From a virus, in IMG/VR virus record IMGVR_UViG_3300037502_000657, positions 1 through 25,028 of that record: a DNA stretch of 25,028 bases, one strand, 5' to 3'. The notes beneath the pieces were generated by a model. That model saw only the letters and a list, made by a program, of their open reading frames with translations, was not told where the DNA came from and did not search any database. Numbering within the stretch: the stretch's first letter is position 1; the number at the start of each line of letters is the position of its first letter. Both the position numbers and the translations under genes were made by a program. Positions 1 to 4,650 of this stretch are shown one piece after another.

Positions 1-15
1 AGCAGACTTTTTTTT

Positions 16-91
16 CCGGCGGTGGTCTAATGGATAAGGCAACGCTCTTCTAAAGCGTCCGATGTGGGTTCGATTCCTGCCAGCCGGGCCA
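16..91 (+). tRNA. tRNA-Arg(TCT)
   Basis: Cloverleaf with encoded CCA. The anticodon stem ACGCT/AGCGT holds loop CTTCTAA, anticodon TCT, reading AGA. The T loop is TTCGATT. The acceptor stem has one G-A mismatch at its sixth pair. It lies upstream of the array promoter at 171 and so belongs to a preceding transcript. Confidence 0.92.
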
Positions 92-94
92 ACC

Positions 95-122
95 CTAAAG
101 TTCATTGTGTAGTGAATTTTAG
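95..122 (+). terminator. Hairpin after tRNA-Arg, possible terminator
   Basis: A 10-bp inverted repeat (CTAAAGTTCA with TGAATTTTAG, one G-U pair) follows the tRNA closely. There is no long T-run, so this is either a weak terminator or a 3' processing signal. Confidence 0.4.
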
Positions 123-126
123 AGTT

Positions 127-199
127 GTTGCAAAAAAGCAACAGTTGTAAAAATACAACAAAAATAGTTCTTGACAAGTCCACGGACTTAGCGTAGAAT
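127..199 (+). promoter_or_regulatory. Promoter of the tRNA/ncRNA array with two GTTG-N8-CAAC elements
   Basis: TTGACA at 171-176, a 17-nt spacer and TAGAAT at 194-199 form a near-consensus sigma70 promoter. Two 16-bp palindromes stand upstream: GTTGCAAAAAAGCAAC (127-142) and GTTGTAAAAATACAAC (144-159). The same GTTG-N8-CAAC element recurs at most promoters of the right half of the window, so it is probably an operator or activator/UP-like site. It should drive the 9-kb array to 9169. Confidence 0.85.
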
Positions 200-219
200 T
201 GATTTCTGTTGTGAGTGAT

Positions 220-254
220 TCAGATAAGTCTGAGTTACCAAATGCTCTTTAACA
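220..254 (+). promoter_or_regulatory. rrn-like boxB-boxA antitermination leader
   Basis: TGCTCTTTAACAATT starts at 243 and is identical over 15 nt to the boxA region of the E. coli rRNA operon leaders as I recall it. A small hairpin (TCAGA-taag-TCTGA, 220-233) stands just upstream in the boxB position; the order boxB then boxA is that of rrn leaders. It sits between the array promoter and the first tRNA, where NusB/NusE-dependent antitermination would let polymerase cross the many hairpins of the array. Confidence 0.8.
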
Positions 255-270
255 ATTGATTCACCAGTTT

Positions 271-345
271 GCACCGTTCGTCTATCGGTTAGGACGGCGC
301 CCTTTCAAGGCGCAAAGATGGGTTCGATTCCCGTACGGTGTACCA
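271..345 (+). tRNA. tRNA-Glu(TTC)
   Basis: Acceptor GCACCGT/ACGGTGT, anticodon stem GCGCC/GGCGC, loop CTTTCAA, anticodon TTC, T loop TTCGATT, discriminator A and encoded CCA. It is the first tRNA after the boxA leader. Its ACCA end is also the start of a 17-bp inverted repeat that closes the next RNA domain. Confidence 0.95.
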
Positions 346-540
346 TTTGTTAGTGTTATTGTGGAAAATTCCTGTGATCGCAGGATAGTGAATCTCTGAG
401 TGGTTGCATGATCGAATACTTGTAATCAGGAGTTGATCCGAAAGCGAAGACCCTTTGGACGCATTGGGAATAAGTTGAGGCGTTAAAAGCAAACGCAGTA
501 CGGTTAAGGCTGCTATAACACAGTAACACTAACAAATGGT
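342..540 (+). ncRNA. Structured RNA between tRNA-Glu and tRNA-His
   Basis: A perfect 17-bp long-range helix (342-358 with 524-540) encloses about 165 nt. The 5' strand begins with the discriminator-CCA of tRNA-Glu and the 3' strand ends 5 nt before tRNA-His. Internal hairpins include CCTG/CAGG near 370 and GCGTT/AACGC near 480. There is no plausible ORF. A discrete RNA, a tRNA-processing scaffold or an inserted element are all possible; I do not recognise a family. Confidence 0.6.
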
Positions 541-545
541 TCTAT

Positions 546-621
546 GGTGTCCTTAGTGTAGTGGTCTGCACGCCATGTTGTGACCGTGGCAGTATGAGTT
601 CAATCCTCATAGGACACCCCA
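546..621 (+). tRNA. tRNA-His(GTG) with encoded G-1
   Basis: Acceptor GTGTCCT/AGGACAC plus an extra G546 pairing with discriminator C618, the G-1:C73 identity pair of tRNA-His. Anticodon stem CCATG/CGTGG, loop TTGTGAC, anticodon GTG. CCA is encoded at 619-621. Confidence 0.94.
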
Positions 622-627
622 AAGAAT

Positions 628-703
628 ACCGCTTTAGTTCAACGGATGAGAACACAAGGCTACGAACCTTGAGGTGGGAGTTCGATTCTCTCAGGCGGTG
701 CCA
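628..703 (+). tRNA. tRNA-Arg(ACG)
   Basis: Acceptor ACCGCTT/AGGCGGT, anticodon stem CAAGG/CCTTG, loop CTACGAA, anticodon ACG (inosine-modified in bacteria to read CGU/CGC/CGA). T loop TTCGATT, discriminator G, encoded CCA. Confidence 0.94.
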
Positions 704-716
704 AAAAAATTTGAAT

Positions 717-792
717 GTCTCGCTGGTGTTTAACGGCAGCATAGCGGTCTCCAAAACCGTTGGACGGGGTTCGAATCCCTGGCGGGATGCCA
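717..792 (+). tRNA. tRNA-Trp(CCA)
   Basis: Anticodon stem GCGGT/ACCGT, loop CTCCAAA, anticodon CCA. Acceptor GTCTCGC/GCGGGAT pairs through G-U pairs. Discriminator G and encoded CCA fit tRNA-Trp. Confidence 0.93.
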
Positions 793-799
793 AAATTAT

Positions 800-873
800 G
801 GGGGTATAACTTAGTGGTAAAGTAGTAGGCTTTTAACCTACAAATCAGGGTTCGATTCCCTGTGCCCCTACCA
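800..873 (+). tRNA. tRNA-Lys(TTT)
   Basis: Anticodon stem GTAGG/CCTAC, loop CTTTTAA, anticodon TTT. Acceptor GGGGGTA/TGCCCCT, discriminator A, encoded CCA. tRNA-Lys is the classic target of phage-triggered anticodon nucleases such as PrrC. Confidence 0.95.
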
Positions 874-881
874 CAAATTGT

Positions 882-959
882 GTGAGGATGCCCGAGTGGT
901 CCAAGGGAACGGATTGCAAACCCGTAAAGCCGTGAGTTCAAATCTCACTCCTCACTCCA
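882..959 (+). tRNA. tRNA-Cys(GCA)
   Basis: Acceptor GTGAGGA/TCCTCAC, discriminator T (U73, a tRNA-Cys identity base), encoded CCA. Anticodon loop TTGCAAA gives GCA. The loop-closing pair of the anticodon stem is an A-C mismatch. Confidence 0.92.
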
Positions 960-968
960 GAAGAATAT

Positions 969-1057
969 GGGTCTTGCCCCTTTCAGCGGACTGTAAATCC
1001 GTCGGCTTTGTTACGAAAGGAAGTTGCCACGTGGAGCGTTACCATCAAGACCCACCA
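969..1057 (+). tRNA. tRNA-Tyr(GTA)-like gene without a normal D arm
   Basis: Acceptor GGGTCTT/AAGACCC, discriminator A and CCA are intact. The anticodon stem-loop GCGGA-CTGTAAA-TCCGT gives GTA, and a long variable arm (CTTT/AAAG) fits the class II form of tRNA-Tyr. Only 10 nt separate the acceptor and anticodon stems, too few for a D arm. The T loop is AGCGTTA rather than TTCRANY. The segment CCTTTC (near 980) can instead pair with GAAAGG (near 1015). It is either a minimal tRNA-Tyr, the only one in this array, or a tRNA-like decoy. Confidence 0.55.
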
Positions 1058-1122
1058 TATTGAAGCACATTGCCGAACAGACAAATGGCGATAAACCTAT
1101 GAGTAGTGTGTTTCAATATGGT
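1054..1122 (+). ncRNA. Hairpin domain starting at the CCA of the Tyr-like tRNA
   Basis: ACCATATTGAA (1054-1064) pairs perfectly with TTCAATATGGT (1112-1122), and CAC/GTG extends the helix inward. An inner hairpin ATTGCC/GGCGAT lies near 1069-1092. As in the 342-540 domain, the helix starts at a tRNA discriminator-CCA. No ORF is plausible. Confidence 0.5.
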
Positions 1123-1196
1123 ACATTATAATGACGCATGAGCAGGTCATGAATCTCCGCTGGTCGCATTCGTGTGAGTGGGTGAGAGTAATGTAT
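1122..1196 (+). ncRNA. Second small structured domain
   Basis: TACATTA near 1122 pairs with TAATGTA near 1190. Inside are a hairpin ATGAC/GTCAT and a TCTC/GAGA stem. It fills the space between the preceding hairpin domain and tRNA-Ser. Function unknown; it could simply be a processing spacer. Confidence 0.4.
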
Positions 1197-1208
1197 CAAC
1201 TAATATAA

Positions 1209-1300
1209 GGAAGTGTGGCAGAGTCCGGTTTATTGCACCTGTCTTGAAAACAGACGATCCAGCGATGGGTCCGTGAGTTCGAATCTCACCGCTTCCACCA
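1209..1300 (+). tRNA. tRNA-Ser(TGA)
   Basis: A 92-nt class II tRNA. Acceptor GGAAGTG/CGCTTCC, anticodon loop CTTGAAA, anticodon TGA, long variable arm GATCC/GGGTC, T loop TTCGAAT, encoded CCA. Confidence 0.94.
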
Positions 1301-1709
1301 ACATTCCCCGGTCCTACGCCGGTTAGTGAGTAGGCGCAACGTGACAAGCGTTAGGAGTCGCAGGCTACTTGTAGAGCCTCCTATCGGGCGTTATCCGAAT
1401 AGGTAAACTGAGACAAGGAAGAATCATCATCTTCAAAACAGAGGTGCGGACAGGGTAACAACTCAGATTGGGGCTAGTGGAAGAGTGGCCAATCACCATA
1501 AGAGTAACAATTAAATTGTTAGATGTTGAGAAAACCGACTCTAGGCATAGAGTGGTGAGGTGACTCCGCAAGTGAGGTAAAACTAGCAACGGCCAAGTAT
1601 CAACTATCACTAACGGACCCTAAGAACGAAAGTTCATAAGCACAGCCGGCATAATTTGTGCATAATGCTCTCAATGTATGTGGTGAGAGAATTTAGTTGT
1701 TACCCTTAT
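1301..1709 (+). ncRNA. Large structured non-coding block of about 400 nt
   Basis: No convincing ORF. GGTCC (1310-1314), GTTAGTGA (1322-1329) and TAG (1331-1333) pair in order with GGACC (1615-1619), TCACTAAC (1607-1614) and CTA (1604-1606), closing about 270 nt. Inner hairpins include AGGCT/AGCCT, ACTCTA/TAGAGT and TAACAAT/ATTGTTA. Downstream hairpins GAAC-gaaa-GTTC, GCACA/TGTGC and CTCTCA/TGAGAG fill 1625-1690. Large ornate RNAs beside phage tRNAs are known (GOLLD, ROOL), but I cannot assign this one. Confidence 0.55.
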
Positions 1710-1784
1710 GGTGATATGACGTAGATGGATGCGTACTGCCCTCATAAGGCATGGAGAGTGGATCGATACCACTTATCACCACCA
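1710..1784 (+). tRNA. tRNA with CAT anticodon (elongator Met or Ile2)
   Basis: Acceptor GGTGATA/TATCACC is perfect. Anticodon arm CTGCC-CTCATAA-GGCAT gives CAT. T stem AGTGG/CCACT carries the unusual loop ATCGATA instead of TTCRANY. CCA is encoded. A paired first acceptor position argues against an initiator; Met versus lysidine-modified Ile2 cannot be settled here. Confidence 0.85.
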
Positions 1785-1786
1785 AC

Positions 1787-1861
1787 ACCGGATTAACTCA
1801 GCGGTAGAGTAATCGCTTGATAAGCGATAAGTCGTTGGTTCGAACCCAACATCCGGTACCA
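1787..1861 (+). tRNA. tRNA-Ile(GAT)
   Basis: Acceptor ACCGGAT/ATCCGGT, anticodon arm ATCGC-TTGATAA-GCGAT, T arm with TTCGAAC, discriminator A and CCA. Its anticodon arm resembles that of the permuted tRNA-Ile mimic in YL5. Confidence 0.95.
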
Positions 1862-1871
1862 AAACGAATTT

Positions 1872-1948
1872 GCCCTCATAGCCCAATCGGTAGAGGTAAC
1901 TCTCTCAAAAGGAGTGAAGTGTCAGTTCGAATCTGACTGAGGGTACCA
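1872..1948 (+). tRNA. tRNA-Leu(CAA) with a short variable loop
   Basis: Acceptor GCCCTCA/TGAGGGT, anticodon arm ACTCT-CTCAAAA-GGAGT, anticodon CAA reading UUG, discriminator A73 as LeuRS requires, CCA encoded. The variable region is about 5 nt, whereas bacterial tRNA-Leu normally has a long variable arm. Confidence 0.88.
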
Positions 1949-1987
1949 CTTGACAAATGGTAAGAAGTCTGATAGAATTAAGTTCTT

Positions 1988-2064
1988 GGTTCCATAGTAT
2001 AGCCTGGTTATTACAGCGGCTTGTCACGCCGTCAACAGGGGTTCGAATCCCCTTGGGACCGCCA
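1988..2064 (+). tRNA. tRNA-Asp(GTC)
   Basis: Acceptor GGTTCCA/TGGGACC, anticodon arm GCGGC-TTGTCAC-GCCGT, discriminator G73 (an Asp identity base), encoded CCA. Confidence 0.94.
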
Positions 2065-2071
2065 AGTTTAT

Positions 2072-2144
2072 TGCGGGGAGAATGAGCATTCAAGTAGGTC
2101 TCATAAGCCTACCTCCGGTGGTGCGACTCCACCCTCCGCTACCA
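2072..2144 (+). tRNA. Initiator-like tRNA-fMet(CAT)
   Basis: TGCGGGG/CTCCGCT leaves a U1-U72 mismatch, and an unpaired 1-72 is the hallmark of bacterial initiator tRNA. The anticodon loop is CTCATAA. Departures from tRNA-fMet: no three-G:C run in the anticodon stem, a minimal D arm (GAAT-gagc-ATTC) and T loop TGCGACT. CCA is encoded. Confidence 0.75.
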
Positions 2145-2149
2145 GTTTT

Positions 2150-2205
2150 AGGATACATTCAGCAATCAAAACAACTTTTTATTGGAAAAAAGCAAAACGT
2201 ATCCT
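2150..2205 (+). ncRNA. YL1: small RNA element of the TTCAGCAA family
   Basis: Helix AGGATAC (2150-2156) with GTATCCT (2199-2205), followed on the 5' side by ATTCAGCAA (2157-2165). The loop is A-rich and may form a weak hairpin CAA-CTTTTTA-TTG, whose 7-nt loop would read as a Lys-type TTT anticodon. It starts 5 nt after the CCA of the fMet-like tRNA. Confidence 0.65.
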
Positions 2206-2215
2206 GTATTTTTAT

Positions 2216-2290
2216 TCCGGTGTAGCACAGCGGTAGTGCAGTTGACTGTTAATCAATTGGTCGTTGGTTCGATCCCAGCCACCGGAGCCA
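2216..2290 (+). tRNA. tRNA-Asn(GTT)
   Basis: Acceptor TCCGGTG/CACCGGA, anticodon arm GTTGA-CTGTTAA-TCAAT, T loop TTCGATC, discriminator G, encoded CCA. It is flanked on both sides by TTCAGCAA-family elements. Confidence 0.94.
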
Positions 2291-2296
2291 AGTTTT

Positions 2297-2356
2297 AGAA
2301 TAGGTTCAGCAATTAAATGCATACAACTTGTAACTGTAAAAGCAAAAAACTATTCT
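2297..2356 (+). ncRNA. YL2: TTCAGCAA element with a Thr-type anticodon stem-loop
   Basis: Helix AGAATAG (2297-2303) with CTATTCT (2350-2356), followed by GTTCAGCAA (2304-2312). The insert contains TACAA-CTTGTAA-CTGTA (2322-2338), an anticodon-arm-like hairpin with loop CTTGTAA (TGT, Thr) and an A-C loop-closing pair like that in tRNA-Thr(TGT) at 2454. It starts 6 nt after the CCA of tRNA-Asn. Confidence 0.68.
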
Positions 2357-2366
2357 GTTAAAAAAT

Positions 2367-2443
2367 GCCCTCTTATCCCAATTGGTAGAGGAAGCGGTCT
2401 TAGAAGCCGTGTAGTCTCAGTTCGAATCTGAGAGAGGGCACCA
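2367..2443 (+). tRNA. tRNA-Leu(TAG) with a short variable loop
   Basis: Acceptor GCCCTCT/AGAGGGC, anticodon arm GCGGT-CTTAGAA-GCCGT, anticodon TAG reading CUA, T loop TTCGAAT, A73, encoded CCA. The variable region is only about 5 nt. It closely resembles tRNA-Leu(CAA) at 1872 and probably shares its origin. Confidence 0.88.
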
Positions 2444-2453
2444 AAGAATTTAC

Positions 2454-2529
2454 GCCCCTGAAGCATTGCTGGCGATGCAACTGATTTGTAACCAGAAGAT
2501 AGGCGGTTCGATTCCGTCCGGGGGCACCA
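2454..2529 (+). tRNA. tRNA-Thr(TGT)
   Basis: Acceptor GCCCCTG/CGGGGGC, D stem GCAT/ATGC, loop TTTGTAA giving TGT, T loop TTCGATT, encoded CCA. The anticodon stem is weak, with three Watson-Crick pairs and an A-C pair next to the loop. Confidence 0.88.
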
Positions 2530-2535
2530 AACAAA

Positions 2536-2613
2536 CCGAGTATAGCGCAGTCTGGCTAGCGCATCTGCTTTGGGAGCAGAGGGTCGTAGGTTCGAATCCT
2601 ACTACTCGGACCA
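2536..2613 (+). tRNA. tRNA-Pro(TGG)
   Basis: Acceptor CCGAGTA/TACTCGG, anticodon arm TCTGC-TTTGGGA-GCAGA, anticodon TGG, T loop TTCGAAT, discriminator A, encoded CCA. Confidence 0.95.
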
Positions 2614-2618
2614 ATTAT

Positions 2619-2693
2619 GGGGGATTAGTGCTAATGGGAACACGATACGTTTGCACCGTATAGTTAGGAGTTCGATTCTCCTATCCTCCACCA
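2619..2693 (+). tRNA. tRNA-Ala(TGC)
   Basis: Acceptor GGGGGAT/ATCCTCC, anticodon arm ATACG-TTTGCAC-CGTAT, anticodon TGC, encoded CCA. The acceptor has G3-U70, the identity pair of tRNA-Ala. Confidence 0.95.
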
Positions 2694-2704
2694 AAGGAAA
2701 TATC

Positions 2705-3208
2705 ATGAGACAAATGTTAGGCACATTAAAAAAGTTTGACTCTAAAGAACATAGCGTATATGATTCTAAAGGCAAGACTGCGATGATGAATTTTCTGAAT
2801 CGTAAACTTGCAGAGTACAATCTTAAAACGATTGAGAATCCTAATCAATATGGAATTGATTTGCTTACTGTGAACAGCAACAACAAAGTTGTTCATTGTT
2901 GGGAGATTGAAGTTCGATATGGTAATTGGCGAGGCGATGTGCCTTTCCCTTTCTCAGAAATCAATTGCATTGAGAGAAAAGATTATCAATGGCGTAGGGA
3001 CGAAGAGTTCGTTAAAAAAATACCCTACGAAATGCTTGACAAGTACAAGGTGTCTTATGTACAATTGAACGCAGAATGCACAAGGGCTGTCATCATCGAT
3101 GGAGATATCATCTTAGAGTATCCCTTGAAGCAATGGGCGAATAGAAAATCTGACGGTGAGTATGTTAGGCAAGTGCCTATAAAGAAAACTGTACAAGTGC
3201 GGCTATAG
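2705..3208 (+). CDS. Hypothetical protein, possible PD-(D/E)XK-type fold
   Basis: A 167-aa product. The start is the ATG after AAAGGA and a short ATATC spacer, the ribosome-site pattern also seen before 3287. The centre reads QYGIDLL (about residues 49-55) and then CWEIEVR (65-71), spaced like the acidic core of restriction-endonuclease-like folds, although the usual ExK is ExE here. That assignment is weak. Its last 10 nt, including the TAG stop, lie inside tRNA-Gly at 3199, so message and tRNA must be alternative fates of the transcript. Confidence 0.8.
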   Translation: MRQMLGTLKKFDSKEHSVYDSKGKTAMMNFLNRKLAEYNLKTIENPNQYGIDLLTVNSNNKVVHCWEIEVRYGNWRGDVPFPFSEINCIERKDYQWRRDEEFVKKIPYEMLDKYKVSYVQLNAECTRAVIIDGDIILEYPLKQWANRKSDGEYVRQVPIKKTVQVRL

Positions 3209-3272
3209 TTAAATGGTAGAACGGGACCTTGCCAAGGTTCGGATGCGAGTTCGATTCTCGCTAGCCGCTCCA
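3199..3272 (+). tRNA. tRNA-Gly(GCC)
   Basis: Acceptor GCGGCTA/TAGCCGC, anticodon arm GGACC-TTGCCAA-GGTTC, anticodon GCC, discriminator U73, encoded CCA. Its 5' end overlaps the 3' end of the preceding CDS by 10 nt. Confidence 0.95.
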
Positions 3273-3286
3273 CTAAGGAAAATATC

Positions 3287-3508
3287 ATGGTTATGCGAAA
3301 GCGAACAGTAGTAGAAGTAAACAAAGCGCAATGTGCATTGTGTGATGATGTGATCGAATCGACCCATCGTCATGCCTTTGTAAGTTGCAAGTGTGGCGAA
3401 ATCTTTGTAGATGGCGGCAAGTCTTATCTACGAAGAGGCGCAAAGAATTTTCTAAACTTCATTGATCTAAGTAAATCACATGAGGAAGAATATGAAAGTC
3501 AATTTTAA
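3287..3508 (+). CDS. Small Cys-rich (zinc-ribbon-like) protein
   Basis: A 73-aa product starting at ATG after AAGGA. CALC at residues 16-19 and CKCG at 34-37, with H27 and H29 between, suggest a small zinc knuckle or ribbon. The C-terminus is acidic. Its stop codon at 3506-3508 directly abuts tRNA-Gly(TCC). No specific family recognised; a role in nucleic acid or protein binding is only a guess. Confidence 0.8.
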   Translation: MVMRKRTVVEVNKAQCALCDDVIESTHRHAFVSCKCGEIFVDGGKSYLRRGAKNFLNFIDLSKSHEEEYESQF

Positions 3509-3584
3509 GCGGGTGTAGTGTCAGCGGTAGCACGGCGGTCTTCCAAACCTCAAGCGAGGAGTTCGAATCTCCCCACCCGCTCCA
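3509..3584 (+). tRNA. tRNA-Gly(TCC)
   Basis: Acceptor GCGGGTG/CACCCGC, loop CTTCCAA giving anticodon TCC, T loop TTCGAAT, U73, encoded CCA. One mismatch in the anticodon stem. It begins on the base after the upstream stop codon. Confidence 0.93.
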
Positions 3585-3602
3585 GTATATAAGGAGTCAA
3601 TT

Positions 3603-3788
3603 GTGGCACATGAAGCAGGTAAAGGTTCGAAGCAAAGACCAATGACTATATCTCAACACGAATACGACAATCGATGGGATGCAATCTTTGGGCGTGACTT
3701 AGAAAAGGAGTCCAATTCGGAGACGGATAAAGTGACTAGATATAACGAAGAAACGCAAGAAGTGAAGAACAGAGAAAATAAATTTTAG
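3603..3788 (+). CDS. Conserved small phage protein (KGSKQRP type)
   Basis: A 61-aa product starting at GTG 6 nt after a strong AAGGAG. The N-terminal half holds GKGSKQRP and a YDNRWDAIFG segment, a pattern I recall from small uncharacterised proteins of many large phages; the C-terminal half is charged and probably disordered. Its TAG stop overlaps the first two bases of tRNA-Gln. Function unknown. Confidence 0.82.
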   Translation: MAHEAGKGSKQRPMTISQHEYDNRWDAIFGRDLEKESNSETDKVTRYNEETQEVKNRENKF

Positions 3789-3861
3789 GGGTATCGCCAA
3801 GCGGTAAGGCACCGGATTTTGATTCCGGCATTCCGAGGTTCGAATCCTTGTACCCCTGCCA
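3787..3861 (+). tRNA. tRNA-Gln(TTG)
   Basis: Acceptor AGGGGTA/TACCCCT, anticodon arm CCGGA-TTTTGAT-TCCGG, anticodon TTG, G73, encoded CCA. A1-U72 gives the weak first pair that GlnRS favours. It overlaps the upstream stop codon by 2 nt. Confidence 0.94.
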
Positions 3862-3876
3862 GTTTGGAGTAATAAC

Positions 3877-4365
3877 ATGGTAAAGATAAACATCGATGAA
3901 GTTAGAGAATTCATAAACAAGCAAACACCAGAAACAAAAATCTATATTGGTGGAGATTCTGAACGATTCAAGATTGACAAAGTGTGGTACGCAGACTATA
4001 CTCTTGTTGTTGTCGTTCACGTTGATGGCAAGCATGGTTGCAAAATCTTTGGAGAAGTTCAAAGAGAACGTGACTATGATCAGTCAAAGAACAAACCAAG
4101 AATGCGTTTGATGACTGAGGTGTACAAGATCGCAGATTTGTATTTGAAGTTAGCCGATGTTCTGGAAGATAGAGAAGTGCAAGTTCACCTTGACATTAAT
4201 CCAGACGAAGCGTATGGAAGTTCATGCGTTGTGCAGGAAGCGGTTGGATACATCCGTGGTATGTGTAACGTAGTACCGATGGTAAAACCACAAGCGTTTG
4301 CCGCATCATATTGCGCAGACAGACTGAAGGAAATTTTGAACCATCAGCAAAGAAAAGTTGCTTGA
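3877..4365 (+). CDS. RNase H-like protein, YkuK/DUF458 family
   Basis: A 162-aa product. KIYIGGDSER (residues 21-30) is the first beta strand with its catalytic-type Asp27. E81 in LMTEVYK, D106 in HLDINP and D148 in YCADRL supply further acidic positions of an RNase H-like core. This matches the YkuK (DUF458) family known from firmicutes and phages, whose substrate is not established. The gene follows tRNA-Gln and precedes the ncRNA and Ro-like locus, so a role in RNA processing is attractive but inferred. Its last codons overlap the -35 box of the ncRNA promoter. Confidence 0.85.
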   Translation: MVKINIDEVREFINKQTPETKIYIGGDSERFKIDKVWYADYTLVVVVHVDGKHGCKIFGEVQRERDYDQSKNKPRMRLMTEVYKIADLYLKLADVLEDREVQVHLDINPDEAYGSSCVVQEAVGYIRGMCNVVPMVKPQAFAASYCADRLKEILNHQQRKVA

Positions 4366-4390
4366 CATTCCACTTGGAATGATATATAAT
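4362..4390 (+). promoter_or_regulatory. Consensus promoter for the YL3 RNA
   Basis: TTGACA (4362-4367), a 17-nt spacer and TATAAT (4385-4390): a perfect-consensus sigma70 promoter overlapping the end of the YkuK-like gene. Initiation near 4397 would start just before the closing helix of YL3 at 4411. It lacks the GTTG-N8-CAAC element of most other promoters here, suggesting different control. Confidence 0.88.
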
Positions 4391-4410
4391 TCAAGCATTG
4401 ATTCAGTAAA

Positions 4411-4632
4411 GGGTTGGTTACAGCAATCTTTAACATAAACGCTAAAGAGAGCCGTCCCCTACCGGAGGACCACAGCAATGTGTAATTACGGGGACTAGAG
4501 AGTAAACTTGAATTAAATCTGACACTGGAAAGACAGAAAGATGATGGTAGTCCATCTGATTACGGTGGGGCTTTATTATCCGCAAGGAAGCACCGTGGTT
4601 TAAGAACCGATAATATCTTGCCCGACCAACCC
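4411..4632 (+). ncRNA. YL3: 220-nt independently transcribed RNA
   Basis: The closing helix GGGTTGG (4411-4417) with CCAACCC (4626-4632) is followed by TTACAGCAA (4418-4426), the same helix-plus-motif layout as the other elements. Inside are GTCCCC/GGGGAC (4454-4459 with 4490-4495), GATGG-tagt-CCATC, ACGGTG/CACCGT and GGTT-taag-AACC hairpins, and TATTATC/GATAATA as an alternative pairing. It has its own consensus promoter, and a T-run follows the helix. TCTTTAACA near 4427 resembles a boxA core. There is no ORF. It is the largest member of the family. Confidence 0.75.
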
Positions 4633-4641
4633 GATTTTTTT
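4626..4641 (+). terminator. T-run after the YL3 helix
   Basis: The 3' strand of the YL3 closing helix is followed by GA and seven T residues (4635-4641). The closing helix itself, or the adjacent GGTT/AACC hairpin, could serve as the terminator stem. Some readthrough is needed if YL4-YL6 are made from the same promoter. Confidence 0.55.
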
Positions 4642-4650
4642 CGTAGTATT

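Noticed and set aside
289-1610. Several 60-100-aa reading frames on both strands across the first tRNA cluster
   Set aside because: They run through tRNA genes and their translations are mirrored tRNA consensus (for example GVQTTT- or SNPSL-like strings), so they are artefacts.
1301-1709. Group I intron splitting a tRNA
   Set aside because: The tRNAs on both sides are complete and I could not find the conserved P7/P3 core or a split tRNA half.
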